Shown here piece after piece: positions 26,179-34,402 of a stretch of DNA of 64,000 nt. How positions within the stretch are numbered: position 1 is the first letter of the stretch; every line of letters begins with the position of its first letter. Source of the stretch: Solimonas flava DSM 18980 (lineage in GTDB: Bacteria > Pseudomonadota > Gammaproteobacteria > Nevskiales > Nevskiaceae); NCBI RefSeq assembly GCF_000426685.1, contig NZ_AUFV01000007.1, forward strand, positions 301,901 to 365,900, written 5' to 3'. The notes beneath the pieces were generated by a model that saw only the letters and a list, made by a program, of their open reading frames with translations, made no database searches and had not been told where the DNA came from. A program made the translations under genes and the position numbers.

Positions 26179-27624
26179 TCACTCGCGCGGCAGGCACAGC
26201 TGGTAGTGCTTGCAGGTGAACGAATAGCTGACCGGCTTCACGCCGGCCAGCGAGGCGATGCCCTGCTTGCGGAACTGCGCGGCGAAGCGCGCGACGCGCG
26301 CGTCGTAGTCCTTCAGCAGTTGCTGCTTGACCGGTTCCTGCACGAACGAATACTGCAGCGAGTTGCGGCCGATCTTGACGATCTCGTCCCACGACAGATT
26401 GAACTCGCGGACCGCGACGAAATACTCGTCGGTGAGGTTGGAGTCCCACATGCCGCGGTCGTCGGTCGACAGCGCGACCGGGATGCCGATGCGCAGGTAT
26501 TCCGGGAACGGGTGCTGCTGGAAATTCTTCACGTATTCGAGCAGCAGGTTGCTGATCAGGTTGATCTCGATCATGTACGGGCCGTTGCGCATCAGCACCG
26601 TGGTTTCGGGATCGCTCAGCAGGTTGACGCCGTGGCCGATGCGTTCGGCACCGAGCAGCAGCGTGTCGCGGATATGGAAGTTCGGTTCGTCGACCTCGCC
26701 GGCGTGGATCGACAGGTGGATGTCCGGGTAGTGCTTGCGCAGCTCGCGCAGCGTCGGCAGGAAGCGCAGCGGATAGCCCTTGTCGTTGTCCTCGCGGCCG
26801 ACCATGTTGATGCCGACGTAGAGGTCGCGGTGCCGGTCGGTGAAGGCGTACAGCGTCTTCAGGTACTGCTCGGCGTTCGGCGCGAAGCGCAGGAGCGAGC
26901 TCTGGAAGCGCACGGTGACGCCGGTCGCCTTGGCGTCCGGCGCGGCGAGGCGGCGGCGCAGGATGTCCGCGGTCTGCTCCGGCGGCAGCGTGCTGCCGTC
27001 GGGCCCGAGGAAGCCGAACGCGCCGTCCTGCGTTTCCAGATAGGCGAGCCCTTCCTTGCCGAAGGCCTTCATGTTCTGGAACAGGATCTCGGCCGTCACG
27101 TACGGGTTGCGGTCGAGATCGCCGAGACGCTCCCAGTGCGTGCTGAAGAACTCGTCGCGGCCTTCGTACGGGCGGTCGAGACGGATGCTGTTGAGCCAAC
27201 CGTCCTTCTCGTGGGCGTCGAGCGCCTTCAGCGGCTTGTATTCGGACTTGCGGCAGTCGTCGAGCCGGGCGTAGCTCGACTGCTGGAGGGTGTGGAACAG
27301 CAGGTAGTACGGCTGGCCGCCGTACTCGTTGCTGCTGCCGTACTCGATGCAGTTGTTGATACGGACTTTCGTGTAGTACGTGTAGCCGTCCTTCTCCGAC
27401 GCCACCGCCGCATCCCACCACCATTCCGACAGGCCGGCGCCCGACAGGTGGTTGTGCAGGTCGCCGCCCTTGGGCAGTGCATAGAGGAAGCGGTACAGCT
27501 GCTCCGGCGTCGCACCGGCCTTGAACGATTCGAACCAGGCGCCGTCGTCCGTGTCGGCGGCGCGGGTGGTCGTGGCAGCCAGCAGCAGGCTGGCGGCGAA
27601 AAGGGGCGTGGCGAGGCGGCGCAT
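26179..27624 (-). CDS. exported ADGF-like adenosine deaminase (copy 2)
   Basis: A 481-residue secreted ADA-fold enzyme. Signal peptide LATPLFAASLLLAATTTRAAD, then LPKGGDLHNHLSGAGLSEWW (zinc ligands), SIHAGEVDEPNFHIRD (catalytic glutamate retained), IGHGVNLLSD, INLISNLLLEYV and LSTDDRGMWDSN (zinc aspartate). A cysteine pair lies near residues 90-125 and CKHYQLC at the C-terminus may form a disulfide. It resembles the copy at 10366 in motifs but is divergent enough to suggest an old duplication. Expected reaction: adenosine or deoxyadenosine to inosine in the periplasm. It starts 23 bp after the nucleosidase-fold gene. Confidence 0.85.
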   Translation of the reverse strand: MRRLATPLFAASLLLAATTTRAADTDDGAWFESFKAGATPEQLYRFLYALPKGGDLHNHLSGAGLSEWWWDAAVASEKDGYTYYTKVRINNCIEYGSSNEYGGQPYYLLFHTLQQSSYARLDDCRKSEYKPLKALDAHEKDGWLNSIRLDRPYEGRDEFFSTHWERLGDLDRNPYVTAEILFQNMKAFGKEGLAYLETQDGAFGFLGPDGSTLPPEQTADILRRRLAAPDAKATGVTVRFQSSLLRFAPNAEQYLKTLYAFTDRHRDLYVGINMVGREDNDKGYPLRFLPTLRELRKHYPDIHLSIHAGEVDEPNFHIRDTLLLGAERIGHGVNLLSDPETTVLMRNGPYMIEINLISNLLLEYVKNFQQHPFPEYLRIGIPVALSTDDRGMWDSNLTDEYFVAVREFNLSWDEIVKIGRNSLQYSFVQEPVKQQLLKDYDARVARFAAQFRKQGIASLAGVKPVSYSFTCKHYQLCLPRE

Positions 27625-27647
27625 GGCGTTCGGTTCCGGTTCCGGCT

Positions 27648-28490
27648 TTACAGGTACTTGAGCAGGTGCAGGCTGAAATAGGCGGCCTGCTTCGCGGCGA
27701 TCGGGCCGAGGCGCAGGTAGTCGTCGTTCGGCGCTTCCTGTGCAACATTGCTGCCAGCGCGGACCACGATGTACGGCACGCCGAGAATCTGCAGCGTGTG
27801 CGCCATCGGCGCCGACTCCATTTCCATGATGTCGGTATGGAAGTCCTGGCGCAGGTGCTCGATGCGCGTTTCGGTGACGCCGAACAGATCGGACGAGGAC
27901 ACCACGCCGCGGCGCACCTTGACCGGGTAGGTCGCGCCGTTGGCGGTGACCTGCGGGCCCTGGTAGGTCTTCATCGCCTCGTCGGCGCGCGCCAGCAGCG
28001 CCGGCGACGGCGAGAAGTCGTTGGCGATCTCCTGGCCGTCATCCGGGCCGTTGAACGGGCGGTAGACCATGTCCTGGCGCGTCAGGCTGCCGTAGTCGTG
28101 CTCGTTCATGTGCGCGGCGACGATCACGTCGCCGGTGCGCAGCGACTGGTTGATGCGCGCGCCGGTGCCGCTCATCAGCACCAGACGCGGCTTGAACTGG
28201 CTGACGAACAGTGTCGTCGTCATGCCGGTCGAGGTCTTGCCGATGCCGGTGATAGCGACCACGACCGGCTTGCCGCCGATGTGGCCCTGCCAGTACGGAA
28301 TGCCCCAGAGGTCTTTTTTCTGCGCGTCCTTCATCGCCTCGACGAACGGCGGGATTTCCTGCGGCACGGCGCCGAGCACGACGATGGTGTCGGTCGGCGT
28401 GTAGTGCAGCGGCGCGTCCGGCGCATCGAGGGCTTTGGCGGCGCCGCTCGCCAGCAGCGCGGCGGCGGCGAGCATCTTCAACAGTTTCAT
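27648..28490 (-). CDS. exported NP-I nucleosidase (MTA/SAH nucleosidase-like)
   Basis: A nucleoside phosphorylase/nucleosidase superfamily protein (PNP_UDP_1) with an export signal. The chosen start MKLLKMLAAAALLASGAAKAL is spaced eight bases from an AGGAAC ribosome-binding site; an ATG two codons upstream (28496) is possible. Core motifs: VVLGAVPQEIPPFVEAM, VVAITGIGKTSTGMTTT, LMSGTGARIN, GDVIVAAHMNEHDYG, EMESAPMAHTLQILGVP (sugar-binding ME) and IVVRAGSN. Asparagine replaces the aspartate that protonates adenine in MTA/SAH nucleosidase, which hints at a 6-oxopurine preference (inference). Cytoplasmic relatives lack a signal peptide, so this is a periplasmic version matching its operon. Confidence 0.82.
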   Translation of the reverse strand: MKLLKMLAAAALLASGAAKALDAPDAPLHYTPTDTIVVLGAVPQEIPPFVEAMKDAQKKDLWGIPYWQGHIGGKPVVVAITGIGKTSTGMTTTLFVSQFKPRLVLMSGTGARINQSLRTGDVIVAAHMNEHDYGSLTRQDMVYRPFNGPDDGQEIANDFSPSPALLARADEAMKTYQGPQVTANGATYPVKVRRGVVSSSDLFGVTETRIEHLRQDFHTDIMEMESAPMAHTLQILGVPYIVVRAGSNVAQEAPNDDYLRLGPIAAKQAAYFSLHLLKYL

Positions 28491-28532
28491 CGGCATCGTT
28501 CCTGTGTCGAGAGAGGGGAGAATCGGGCCCGC

Positions 28533-29630
28533 TTATTCGGGCAGATGGTCGCGGTACTGGTCCCAGCCGCCGAGCAGCTTCTGCACGACGATGTTGCCGA
28601 CCTGATAGGCCGCTTCGATCGCCGGGCGGCCGCCTTCCGGATACTCGGCGGTCGTGCTCCAGGCCGCGTCCTTGCCGGGCGGCTGCTCGCTGTAGTTGCT
28701 GGCGGTGCGCAGCACCAGCACGCGGTCGAGATCGACGCGCTGCGCGCGCGACAGGCGGCGCAGCGCCGTCAGCGTGCCGCTGTCCTCCATCGCCGACATC
28801 ATGAAATTGGCGTCCGGCCCGGCCTGCAGCTTCATCCAGTCGTTGGCCCACTTCGTCATCAGGTCGCCGTGGAAGTAGGTGCTCGACGACATGGTGTCGC
28901 CGATCGTCACGAACGGCGGCTTGACCGCGTTCGGCAGGCCCGCGAACTGCTGGCGGAATGCGGCGATGCCTTCGCTGTCGGCGACCGGGTGGTCCTTGGT
29001 CAGCTGGTAGGCCCACTCGGTGAGCTTCGGGTTGAGCGCGTAGTGGATGGTGTCGACCGTCCAGCCGTCGGCCTTGTCGTTCGGCTTCTTGGCGCCGAGC
29101 GGCAGCAGGCCGTACGGCCAGTCTTTCGGAATCTCGCGCGCGTCGATCTCGTACAGCAGGTCGCCGTCGACGACGTGCTTGGCCCAGGCCGCGGTGCCGA
29201 GCGAGACGTCCGCCGGATCGCCGCCGGCGATGCCGGCGATCAACCAGTAGGCGTGTGTGAGGTCGAAGCGCGGATCGGTGCCGAGCGCCATGATCGAGGT
29301 CGCGGCGTTGGTGATGCCGCCGCCGGTGCAGATCGCCAGCACGCCGTCATCGTTCATGCGCAGCTCGTACTCGCCCATCGGGAAGGCGAACGCGCGGTCG
29401 AGCTTCTGGCGCTCGACCCAGAGCTGGAATTCGCCCGGCGCGTCGCCGGTGATCGCGCCGGTCTCGAACATGCTGACGACGACGACCTTGACCGGAATCG
29501 GCTGCGCCGCGACCGCGGTCTCGGCGACCGGCGCGGGCGGCGGCGCGCCCTTCGAGCAGGCGCCGAGCAGGGCGAGGGCGGCGAGCGGCGCCAGCAGCGC
29601 GCGGCCGGTACGGTGGAAAGCGTGCGTCAT
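28533..29630 (-). CDS. NUP-family lipoprotein (paralogue D)
   Basis: A 365-residue NUP-family protein (PF06516) with lipobox LALLGACSK (C25), so probably an outer-membrane lipoprotein. Core: VVVVSMFETGAITGDAPGEFQ, DPRFDLTHAYWLIAGIAGGDP, EIDAREIPKDWPYG, FVTIGDTMSSSTYFHGDLMTKWANDW, SAMEDSGTLTAL and LRTASNYSEQPPGKDA. Compared with copies A and B, the KGYPNAQKPPFV segment is GLPNAVKPPFV. It follows the COG1816 deaminase by 47 bp in the minus-strand operon. AAGGA precedes the ATG. Confidence 0.85.
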   Translation of the reverse strand: MTHAFHRTGRALLAPLAALALLGACSKGAPPPAPVAETAVAAQPIPVKVVVVSMFETGAITGDAPGEFQLWVERQKLDRAFAFPMGEYELRMNDDGVLAICTGGGITNAATSIMALGTDPRFDLTHAYWLIAGIAGGDPADVSLGTAAWAKHVVDGDLLYEIDAREIPKDWPYGLLPLGAKKPNDKADGWTVDTIHYALNPKLTEWAYQLTKDHPVADSEGIAAFRQQFAGLPNAVKPPFVTIGDTMSSSTYFHGDLMTKWANDWMKLQAGPDANFMMSAMEDSGTLTALRRLSRAQRVDLDRVLVLRTASNYSEQPPGKDAAWSTTAEYPEGGRPAIEAAYQVGNIVVQKLLGGWDQYRDHLPE

Positions 29631-29677
29631 GGGGATGTGGTCCTTCTGGTTTGTTGTGACGGTCGTGCCGCGGCGCC

Positions 29678-30682
29678 TCAGGCGGCCTGCCGCAGGTACT
29701 GCTCCAGCGTGTCGAGGTATTGCGCGCGGCGTGCGTCCGGCAGCCAGGCGACCGCGAAGGCGTTGCGCGTCAGCTGCGCGAGTTCGTCGCGCGTCATGCC
29801 GTCGTCGGCCAGCGCCTGCAGGTTCTCGTTCATGTAGGCGCGGAAGTAGGCCGGGTCGTCGGAATTGACGGTTGCGCGCATGCCGAGCTCCAGCATGCGG
29901 CGGATCTCCGCCGTCGTCAGGTTCTGCACGACGAAGCGGTTCGACACCGGGCACACCGTCAGGCCGAGGCCGCGCTGCGCGACTTCCTGGTACAGCACCG
30001 GCTTGTCGAGCGTGTTGATGCCGTGGTCGATGCGGTCGACGACGATCTCGTCGAGCACCTGGCGGATGTGCTCGTGCGTGTTCAGCTGGTGCACGTCGCA
30101 GTGCATCGTCAGCTTGTAGCCGTTCTCGCGCGCCAGCTTGAAGACCTCGGCGAACTTGCGCGGCGGGTTGTGCTTCTCGTCGGAGTCGAGGCCGACGCCG
30201 ACGATCCAGTCCTTGAACGGCAGCGAGGCGAGCAGCGTTTCCATCGCCGACTCGGCGCTCATGTCGCGCAGGAAGCACAGGATCAGCTGCGATTCGATGC
30301 CGAGTTCGGCGCGCGCCGCTTCCTGAGCCTTGTGGATGCCGGTGATGACGGTCGCGAACGGCACGCCGCGGCTGGTGTGCGCCTGCGGATCGAAGAACGG
30401 CTCGCAGTACAGCACGTTCTGCTCGCGCGCCTTCTTCAGATAGGCATAGGTCAGCTCGAAGAAATCCTGCTCGGTGACCAGCACTTCCATGGCCTTGTAA
30501 TAGATGGCGAGAAAGGACGGCAGGTCGTGGAAGTCGTAGGCGGCGATCAGCGCCTCGGGCGTGTCGTAGTCGAGCCTGACGCCGTTGCGCGTGGCGAGCG
30601 CGAAGCTCAGTTCGGGTTCGAGCGTGCCTTCGAGGTGCACGTGGAGTTCGGCTTTGGGCAGCTGGGCAATGAAGTCGGACAT
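29678..30682 (-). CDS. COG1816 deaminase, variant active site (copy 3), operon leader
   Basis: A 334-residue cytoplasmic ADA-fold protein and first gene of the seven-gene operon. AELHVHLEGTLEPELS and [12 protein letters not shown] carry zinc ligands; PFFDPQAHTSRGVPF, RIDHGINTL and CPVSNRFVV are typical of the adenine deaminase branch. The catalytic HAGE is replaced by MHCDVHQLN, as in copy 2 at 25107. Substrate therefore differs from, or the mechanism is adjusted relative to, the adenine deaminase at 7141. Adenine, adenosine and N6-modified adenines are all possible. The start at MSDFIAQLPKAE matches family N-termini. Confidence 0.8.
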   Translation of the reverse strand: MSDFIAQLPKAELHVHLEGTLEPELSFALATRNGVRLDYDTPEALIAAYDFHDLPSFLAIYYKAMEVLVTEQDFFELTYAYLKKAREQNVLYCEPFFDPQAHTSRGVPFATVITGIHKAQEAARAELGIESQLILCFLRDMSAESAMETLLASLPFKDWIVGVGLDSDEKHNPPRKFAEVFKLARENGYKLTMHCDVHQLNTHEHIRQVLDEIVVDRIDHGINTLDKPVLYQEVAQRGLGLTVCPVSNRFVVQNLTTAEIRRMLELGMRATVNSDDPAYFRAYMNENLQALADDGMTRDELAQLTRNAFAVAWLPDARRAQYLDTLEQYLRQAA

Positions 30683-30825
30683 GCGCGGGTTCCGGACGTG
30701 TCGGATGAACGAAAAGGGCCGTCGGCGGGCGGCGGGCGCCGGCCGGCGGGCGGGCACTGGCGGGCTCCGGTGCGGCGGCCGCCAAAACGGCAGGCCAATT
30801 GCATAGCGAACCGGGGCCGGCAAAA

Positions 30826-30856
30826 GTGCATGCAATCCATAGCAAGGATTGTGCAC
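30826..30856. promoter_or_regulatory. candidate operator between divergent purine operons (site 2)
   Basis: TGCATGCAATC, eight bases, GGATTGTG; the whole reads as GTGCA(TG)CAATCC and GGATTGTGCAC, an inverted repeat with a two-base bulge. It lies between the minus-strand nucleoside operon and the plus-strand oxygenase gene and matches the site at 13221-13248 upstream of the receptor. It could control both divergent transcripts. Confidence 0.5.
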
Positions 30857-30906
30857 AACCGGCCGGGAGCCCGAATTCAGCAGCCGCGAGCGCGGCGGAG
30901 GATCTT

Positions 30907-32019
30907 GTGACGAAGCACGATGAACGGTCGGCGAAAGGGCAGGCGCGCCCCTTTGCGGTGCCTGTGGTCGATATCACGCCATACGTGGCCCAGAGCGGTG
31001 CAAGCACCGAGCCGATCGCGCGCGCGCGTGTCGCCGCCGAACTCGGCATGGCCTGCCGCGAGGTCGGCTTCGTGCAGATCCGCGGCCACGGCATCGCGCC
31101 GGCGGTGCTCGCCGGGCTGGCCGGCGCGATCGACGCCTACTTCGGACAGCCGCTCGAAACCAAGCGCCGCGACCGCGCGCCGCCGCAGATCAACCGCGGC
31201 TACGCGCCGCCGCAGAGCGAATCGCTGAGCCTGTCGCTCGGCCTCGAATCGGCGTCGCGGCTCAACGATTACTTCGAGGCCTTCAACGTCGGCACTGCCG
31301 CCACCGAGTTTCCGCAGCTGGCGCTGCCGGCCGAGGTCTACGCCGAGAACCTCTGGCCGCAGAGCGGCGCGGGCTTCGACGGTGCGCGCTTCCGGGCCGC
31401 GGTCTCGGCCTATTTCAGCGAAGCCGGCCGCGTCGCGCGCACGCTGTGCCGCATCTTCGCCGACGCCCTGCACGTGCCGCCGGACACCTTCGCCGCCGTC
31501 ACCGACCACTCGGTCGACGTGCTGCGCATGATCAACTACGCGCTGCCGGAAGGGCTCGACGTGCAGGACGAGACGCCGACCGGCATGGGCGCGCACACCG
31601 ATTACGGCATCGTCACCGTGCTGTGGGCCGATCTGGTACCGGGCCTGCAGGTGCTCGGCGGCGACGGCGTCTGGCACGACGTGATGCCGGCGCCGGGCGC
31701 CATGCTCGTGAACCTCGGCGACCTCACCGCGCGCTGGACCAACGACCGCTGGCGCTCGACGCTGCATCGCGTGCGGCCGCCGGTCGTCGACGGCAAGGTG
31801 CAGCGCCGCCGCTCGGCCGCCTACTTCCACGACGGCAACTTCGACGCGCTGATCAAGACGCTGCCGTCCTGCGTCGGCGCCGACGGCAGCGCCTATCCGC
31901 CGATCACGATCGGCGCGCACCTGGCCGCCAAGCTCGCCGGCTCGCGCGCCGGCATCGCCAACACCGCCGCCGGCGAGGAAGCCGAACGCGTGCTGGCGGC
32001 CGAGCAGGCCGCAGGCTGA
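30907..32019 (+). CDS. 2-oxoglutarate/Fe(II) oxygenase, isopenicillin N synthase-like family
   Basis: A 370-residue non-haem iron oxygenase. The GTG start is chosen because GGAGGA lies four to nine bases upstream; an ATG 36 codons earlier would add a poor-quality leader and overlap the operator. Domains: N-terminal DIOX_N (PVVDITPYV, CREVGFVQIRGHGI) and C-terminal 2OG-FeII_Oxy with the HTDYG iron ligands, the distal histidine in STLHRVRPP and the R-x-S 2-oxoglutarate clamp (RRRSAAYFHDGN). Divergent from the nucleoside operon across a shared operator. Fe(II)/2OG enzymes acting on free purines exist (fungal XanA) but belong to another subfamily, so the substrate is open. Confidence 0.85.
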   Translation: MTKHDERSAKGQARPFAVPVVDITPYVAQSGASTEPIARARVAAELGMACREVGFVQIRGHGIAPAVLAGLAGAIDAYFGQPLETKRRDRAPPQINRGYAPPQSESLSLSLGLESASRLNDYFEAFNVGTAATEFPQLALPAEVYAENLWPQSGAGFDGARFRAAVSAYFSEAGRVARTLCRIFADALHVPPDTFAAVTDHSVDVLRMINYALPEGLDVQDETPTGMGAHTDYGIVTVLWADLVPGLQVLGGDGVWHDVMPAPGAMLVNLGDLTARWTNDRWRSTLHRVRPPVVDGKVQRRRSAAYFHDGNFDALIKTLPSCVGADGSAYPPITIGAHLAAKLAGSRAGIANTAAGEEAERVLAAEQAAG

Positions 32020-32027
32020 CCCGGGTT

Positions 32028-32843
32028 TCAGTCGCCGCGCGTGCCGGGCGCGGCGAGGAAATCGAGCAGCGTGTCCGGCATGCCGTCGACTGGTTGCGGC
32101 GGCGGCGTTTCGGCGCGCAGCCGCAGGTACAGCGCGGCGCACGCGGCGAGCGCCGTGCGCACGGCGGCGGCGTCGTAGCCGGCGACGGTCGGCAGCAGGC
32201 GTTCACGCAGCGCCGGCACGAAGTCGAGATGGCGGACGCCGCGCTGCCGCTCGCCGGCGTGGCGGCGCAGCAGCGGGCCGAGCACCTGCTCGCGCAGATG
32301 CGCGAGCATGCCGAGCGCTTCGAACAGCTCGCCGCGGTGCAGCTTGATCGCGCCGTAGTGCAGCCAGATCCAGACGCGGTCCTCGAACCACTGCGGATCG
32401 CGCTCCGGCCAGTGCACGCGGGCGGCGGCCAGCATCGCGGCGAGCGACGCCGGATCGCGCGCCCACAGCACGGCCGGCGTTTCGACCAGCGCATCGAGCA
32501 TTGCGGCGGTGACGAACTTCAGATCGACATGAATCAGTGGTGGACCATAGAGGCAGATCAGCAGGCGCGGCTCGCCGACGTGCTCGCCGCTGAAGGCGCT
32601 GAGCAGCGGCCCGGCGCGGCCGGCGATCGCGCGGCGCTCGGCCATCACCGCCGGGTAGTCCGCGTCGCGCACGACGACGACAAGGTCGAGGTCGGAATGC
32701 GCGTCGAGCGCGCCGTGCGCGAGCGAGCCGCCGCCGAGCGCGGCGTCGAGGCGCGGATCGGCCCGCAGGCTGGCGAGCAGTGCCTGCAAGGTCTGCGCGT
32801 GCAGCGGCGGCAGCGCGGCGGCGAGGTCGTCTGCTGCGGACAT
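32028..32843 (-). CDS. nucleotidyltransferase-domain protein
   Basis: A 271-residue protein with a pol-beta-type nucleotidyltransferase domain at residues 35-110: GGSLAHGALDAHSDLDLVVVV contains the GS and DxD catalytic signature, and HVDLKFV supplies the third acidic residue. The C-terminal half is helical, resembling kanamycin nucleotidyltransferase or aminoglycoside adenylyltransferase C-terminal domains, with no decisive motif. The substrate is not known. It begins 3 bp after the M20 peptidase gene, so the two are co-transcribed, and it converges on the oxygenase gene. Confidence 0.75.
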   Translation of the reverse strand: MSAADDLAAALPPLHAQTLQALLASLRADPRLDAALGGGSLAHGALDAHSDLDLVVVVRDADYPAVMAERRAIAGRAGPLLSAFSGEHVGEPRLLICLYGPPLIHVDLKFVTAAMLDALVETPAVLWARDPASLAAMLAAARVHWPERDPQWFEDRVWIWLHYGAIKLHRGELFEALGMLAHLREQVLGPLLRRHAGERQRGVRHLDFVPALRERLLPTVAGYDAAAVRTALAACAALYLRLRAETPPPQPVDGMPDTLLDFLAAPGTRGD

Positions 32844-32846
32844 GGC

Positions 32847-34166
32847 TCAGCGCGCCTCGCGGCTGAGGCGCGTCATCAGCAGCGCGGCGCGCTGGGCCTG
32901 GCGCGGCAGCGACGACAGATCGGCGGTTTCTTGCGCGGCGTGGCTGCCGCTGCCGGCGATGCCGAGGCCGACCAGGCCGTCGGTGTCGGCGGCGACGAAC
33001 GAAATGTCGCCGGCGCCGCGCTGCAGCGGATCGAGCTCGCCCATCGCCGGCAGGCCGAGGTCACGGTTGACGAGATTGAGCTGCGCGAGCAGCGCGCGGT
33101 TGCCGGCGGTCGGCGGCATCGGCGGATAGCTTTCCTCGAACTCGATCTGCGCGTCGGTGCCCGGCAGATGCGCGGCGACGATCGCCTGCATCTTGTCGCG
33201 CACGCGCGCGGTCTGCTCGGGCGTGAGGGTGCGAAAGTCGCCGCGCGCGACGGCGAGCGGCGCAACGATGTTGGTCTTGCCGGCGGCGGCGACGCGCACG
33301 CCCTCGGCATCGAGCTCGGCACTCTGGCCGCCGCCGATCAGGCCGACGTTGAAGGTCAGGCTCGGCTCCGGCAGCTGGGTGCGGAAGGCATCGAGGATGC
33401 GCGCCAGCTCGAAGATCGCGCCGTCGCCGACCTTCGCCGAAAAGATGCCGGAGCTGTGCGCCGATTTGCCGCGCGTGCTCAGCGTCCACGAATTCGACGA
33501 GCGCCGCGCGATCGCGCCGATGTCGGCGCCGTTGTCCTGCGACAGGTTCTCGAAATCGAGCGCGACGTCGGCGCGCCTGCCGGCCGCGATCAGGTCGGCG
33601 CGGGCGAGCGCGGTCGGCTGGCCGACGCTTTCCTCGTCGCCGGTGAGCACGACCTCGATGCTGGCGTCCTTCAGCGTGCCGGCCGCCTGCATCGCGCGCA
33701 GCGCCGCGAGCATGACGACGATGCCGCCCTTGTTGTCGGTGACGCCGGGGCCGCGCGCGCGGTCGCCGTCGCGCTCGAAGCGCTGGAACGGCGAATCCGG
33801 CTCGAACACGGTGTCGAGGTGGCCGATCAGCAGCAGGCGCTTGCCGCCCTTGCGGCCGGCGTGCGTGGCGATCAGGTGCCCGGCGCGGCCGGTCTGCGGC
33901 AGCGGCTGCCACTGCACGCTGAAGCCGAGCGCCTCGAACTCCGGCCGCAGCATCGCGGCGACGCGCGTGACGCCGTCGAGGTTGTGGGTGCCGCTGTTCT
34001 GGTTGACCAGCGCTTCGAGCAACTGCAGCGCGCGCGCCTGCCCGGCGTCGACGCTGGCGACCATCGTCCGTTCGGCGGCCGACAGCGCGGCGTATGCCGG
34101 CGTGGTCGCGGTGAGCGACAGGCCGAGCGACAGGCAAAGTGCGGGCAGCAGGAGCGTGCGGGACAT
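32847..34166 (-). CDS. exported M20 peptidase, glutamate carboxypeptidase-like
   Basis: A 439-residue secreted zinc peptidase. Signal peptide LLLPALCLSLGLSLTATTPAYAALS. Metal and catalytic motifs: LLLIGHLDTVFEPDSPF, GPGVTDNKGGIVVML, VLTGDEESVG and a late histidine in GIAGSGSHAAQETADL. The lid contains RGKSAHSSGIFSAKVGDGA. It is most like carboxypeptidase G2-type enzymes that remove C-terminal glutamate or other amino acids from acylated or peptide substrates. A 236-bp gap, with no gene that I can see, separates it from the divergent 8-oxoguanine deaminase gene. Confidence 0.82.
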   Translation of the reverse strand: MSRTLLLPALCLSLGLSLTATTPAYAALSAAERTMVASVDAGQARALQLLEALVNQNSGTHNLDGVTRVAAMLRPEFEALGFSVQWQPLPQTGRAGHLIATHAGRKGGKRLLLIGHLDTVFEPDSPFQRFERDGDRARGPGVTDNKGGIVVMLAALRAMQAAGTLKDASIEVVLTGDEESVGQPTALARADLIAAGRRADVALDFENLSQDNGADIGAIARRSSNSWTLSTRGKSAHSSGIFSAKVGDGAIFELARILDAFRTQLPEPSLTFNVGLIGGGQSAELDAEGVRVAAAGKTNIVAPLAVARGDFRTLTPEQTARVRDKMQAIVAAHLPGTDAQIEFEESYPPMPPTAGNRALLAQLNLVNRDLGLPAMGELDPLQRGAGDISFVAADTDGLVGLGIAGSGSHAAQETADLSSLPRQAQRAALLMTRLSREAR

Positions 34167-34402
34167 GAGCGAGGCGGCAAGTTGCGCAGGGGAGACGCGA
34201 CTTTACGGCAGCGCGCGCGACGCTGTCGCGCGGCGCGAACGACACGCGGCGCACGATCGTGTCTTGCGCCGCGCCGCCCGGCGGCATGGCCGGAAATCTT
34301 GCGCCGGTACGCCGTGTCGCGGCGCGCCGGCCGGCCGCGGCGCCGAGGCGTGCCGCGCGTGCGACATATACCTTTGAACGATGGTCCTGACGGAGTTGAA
34401 TC

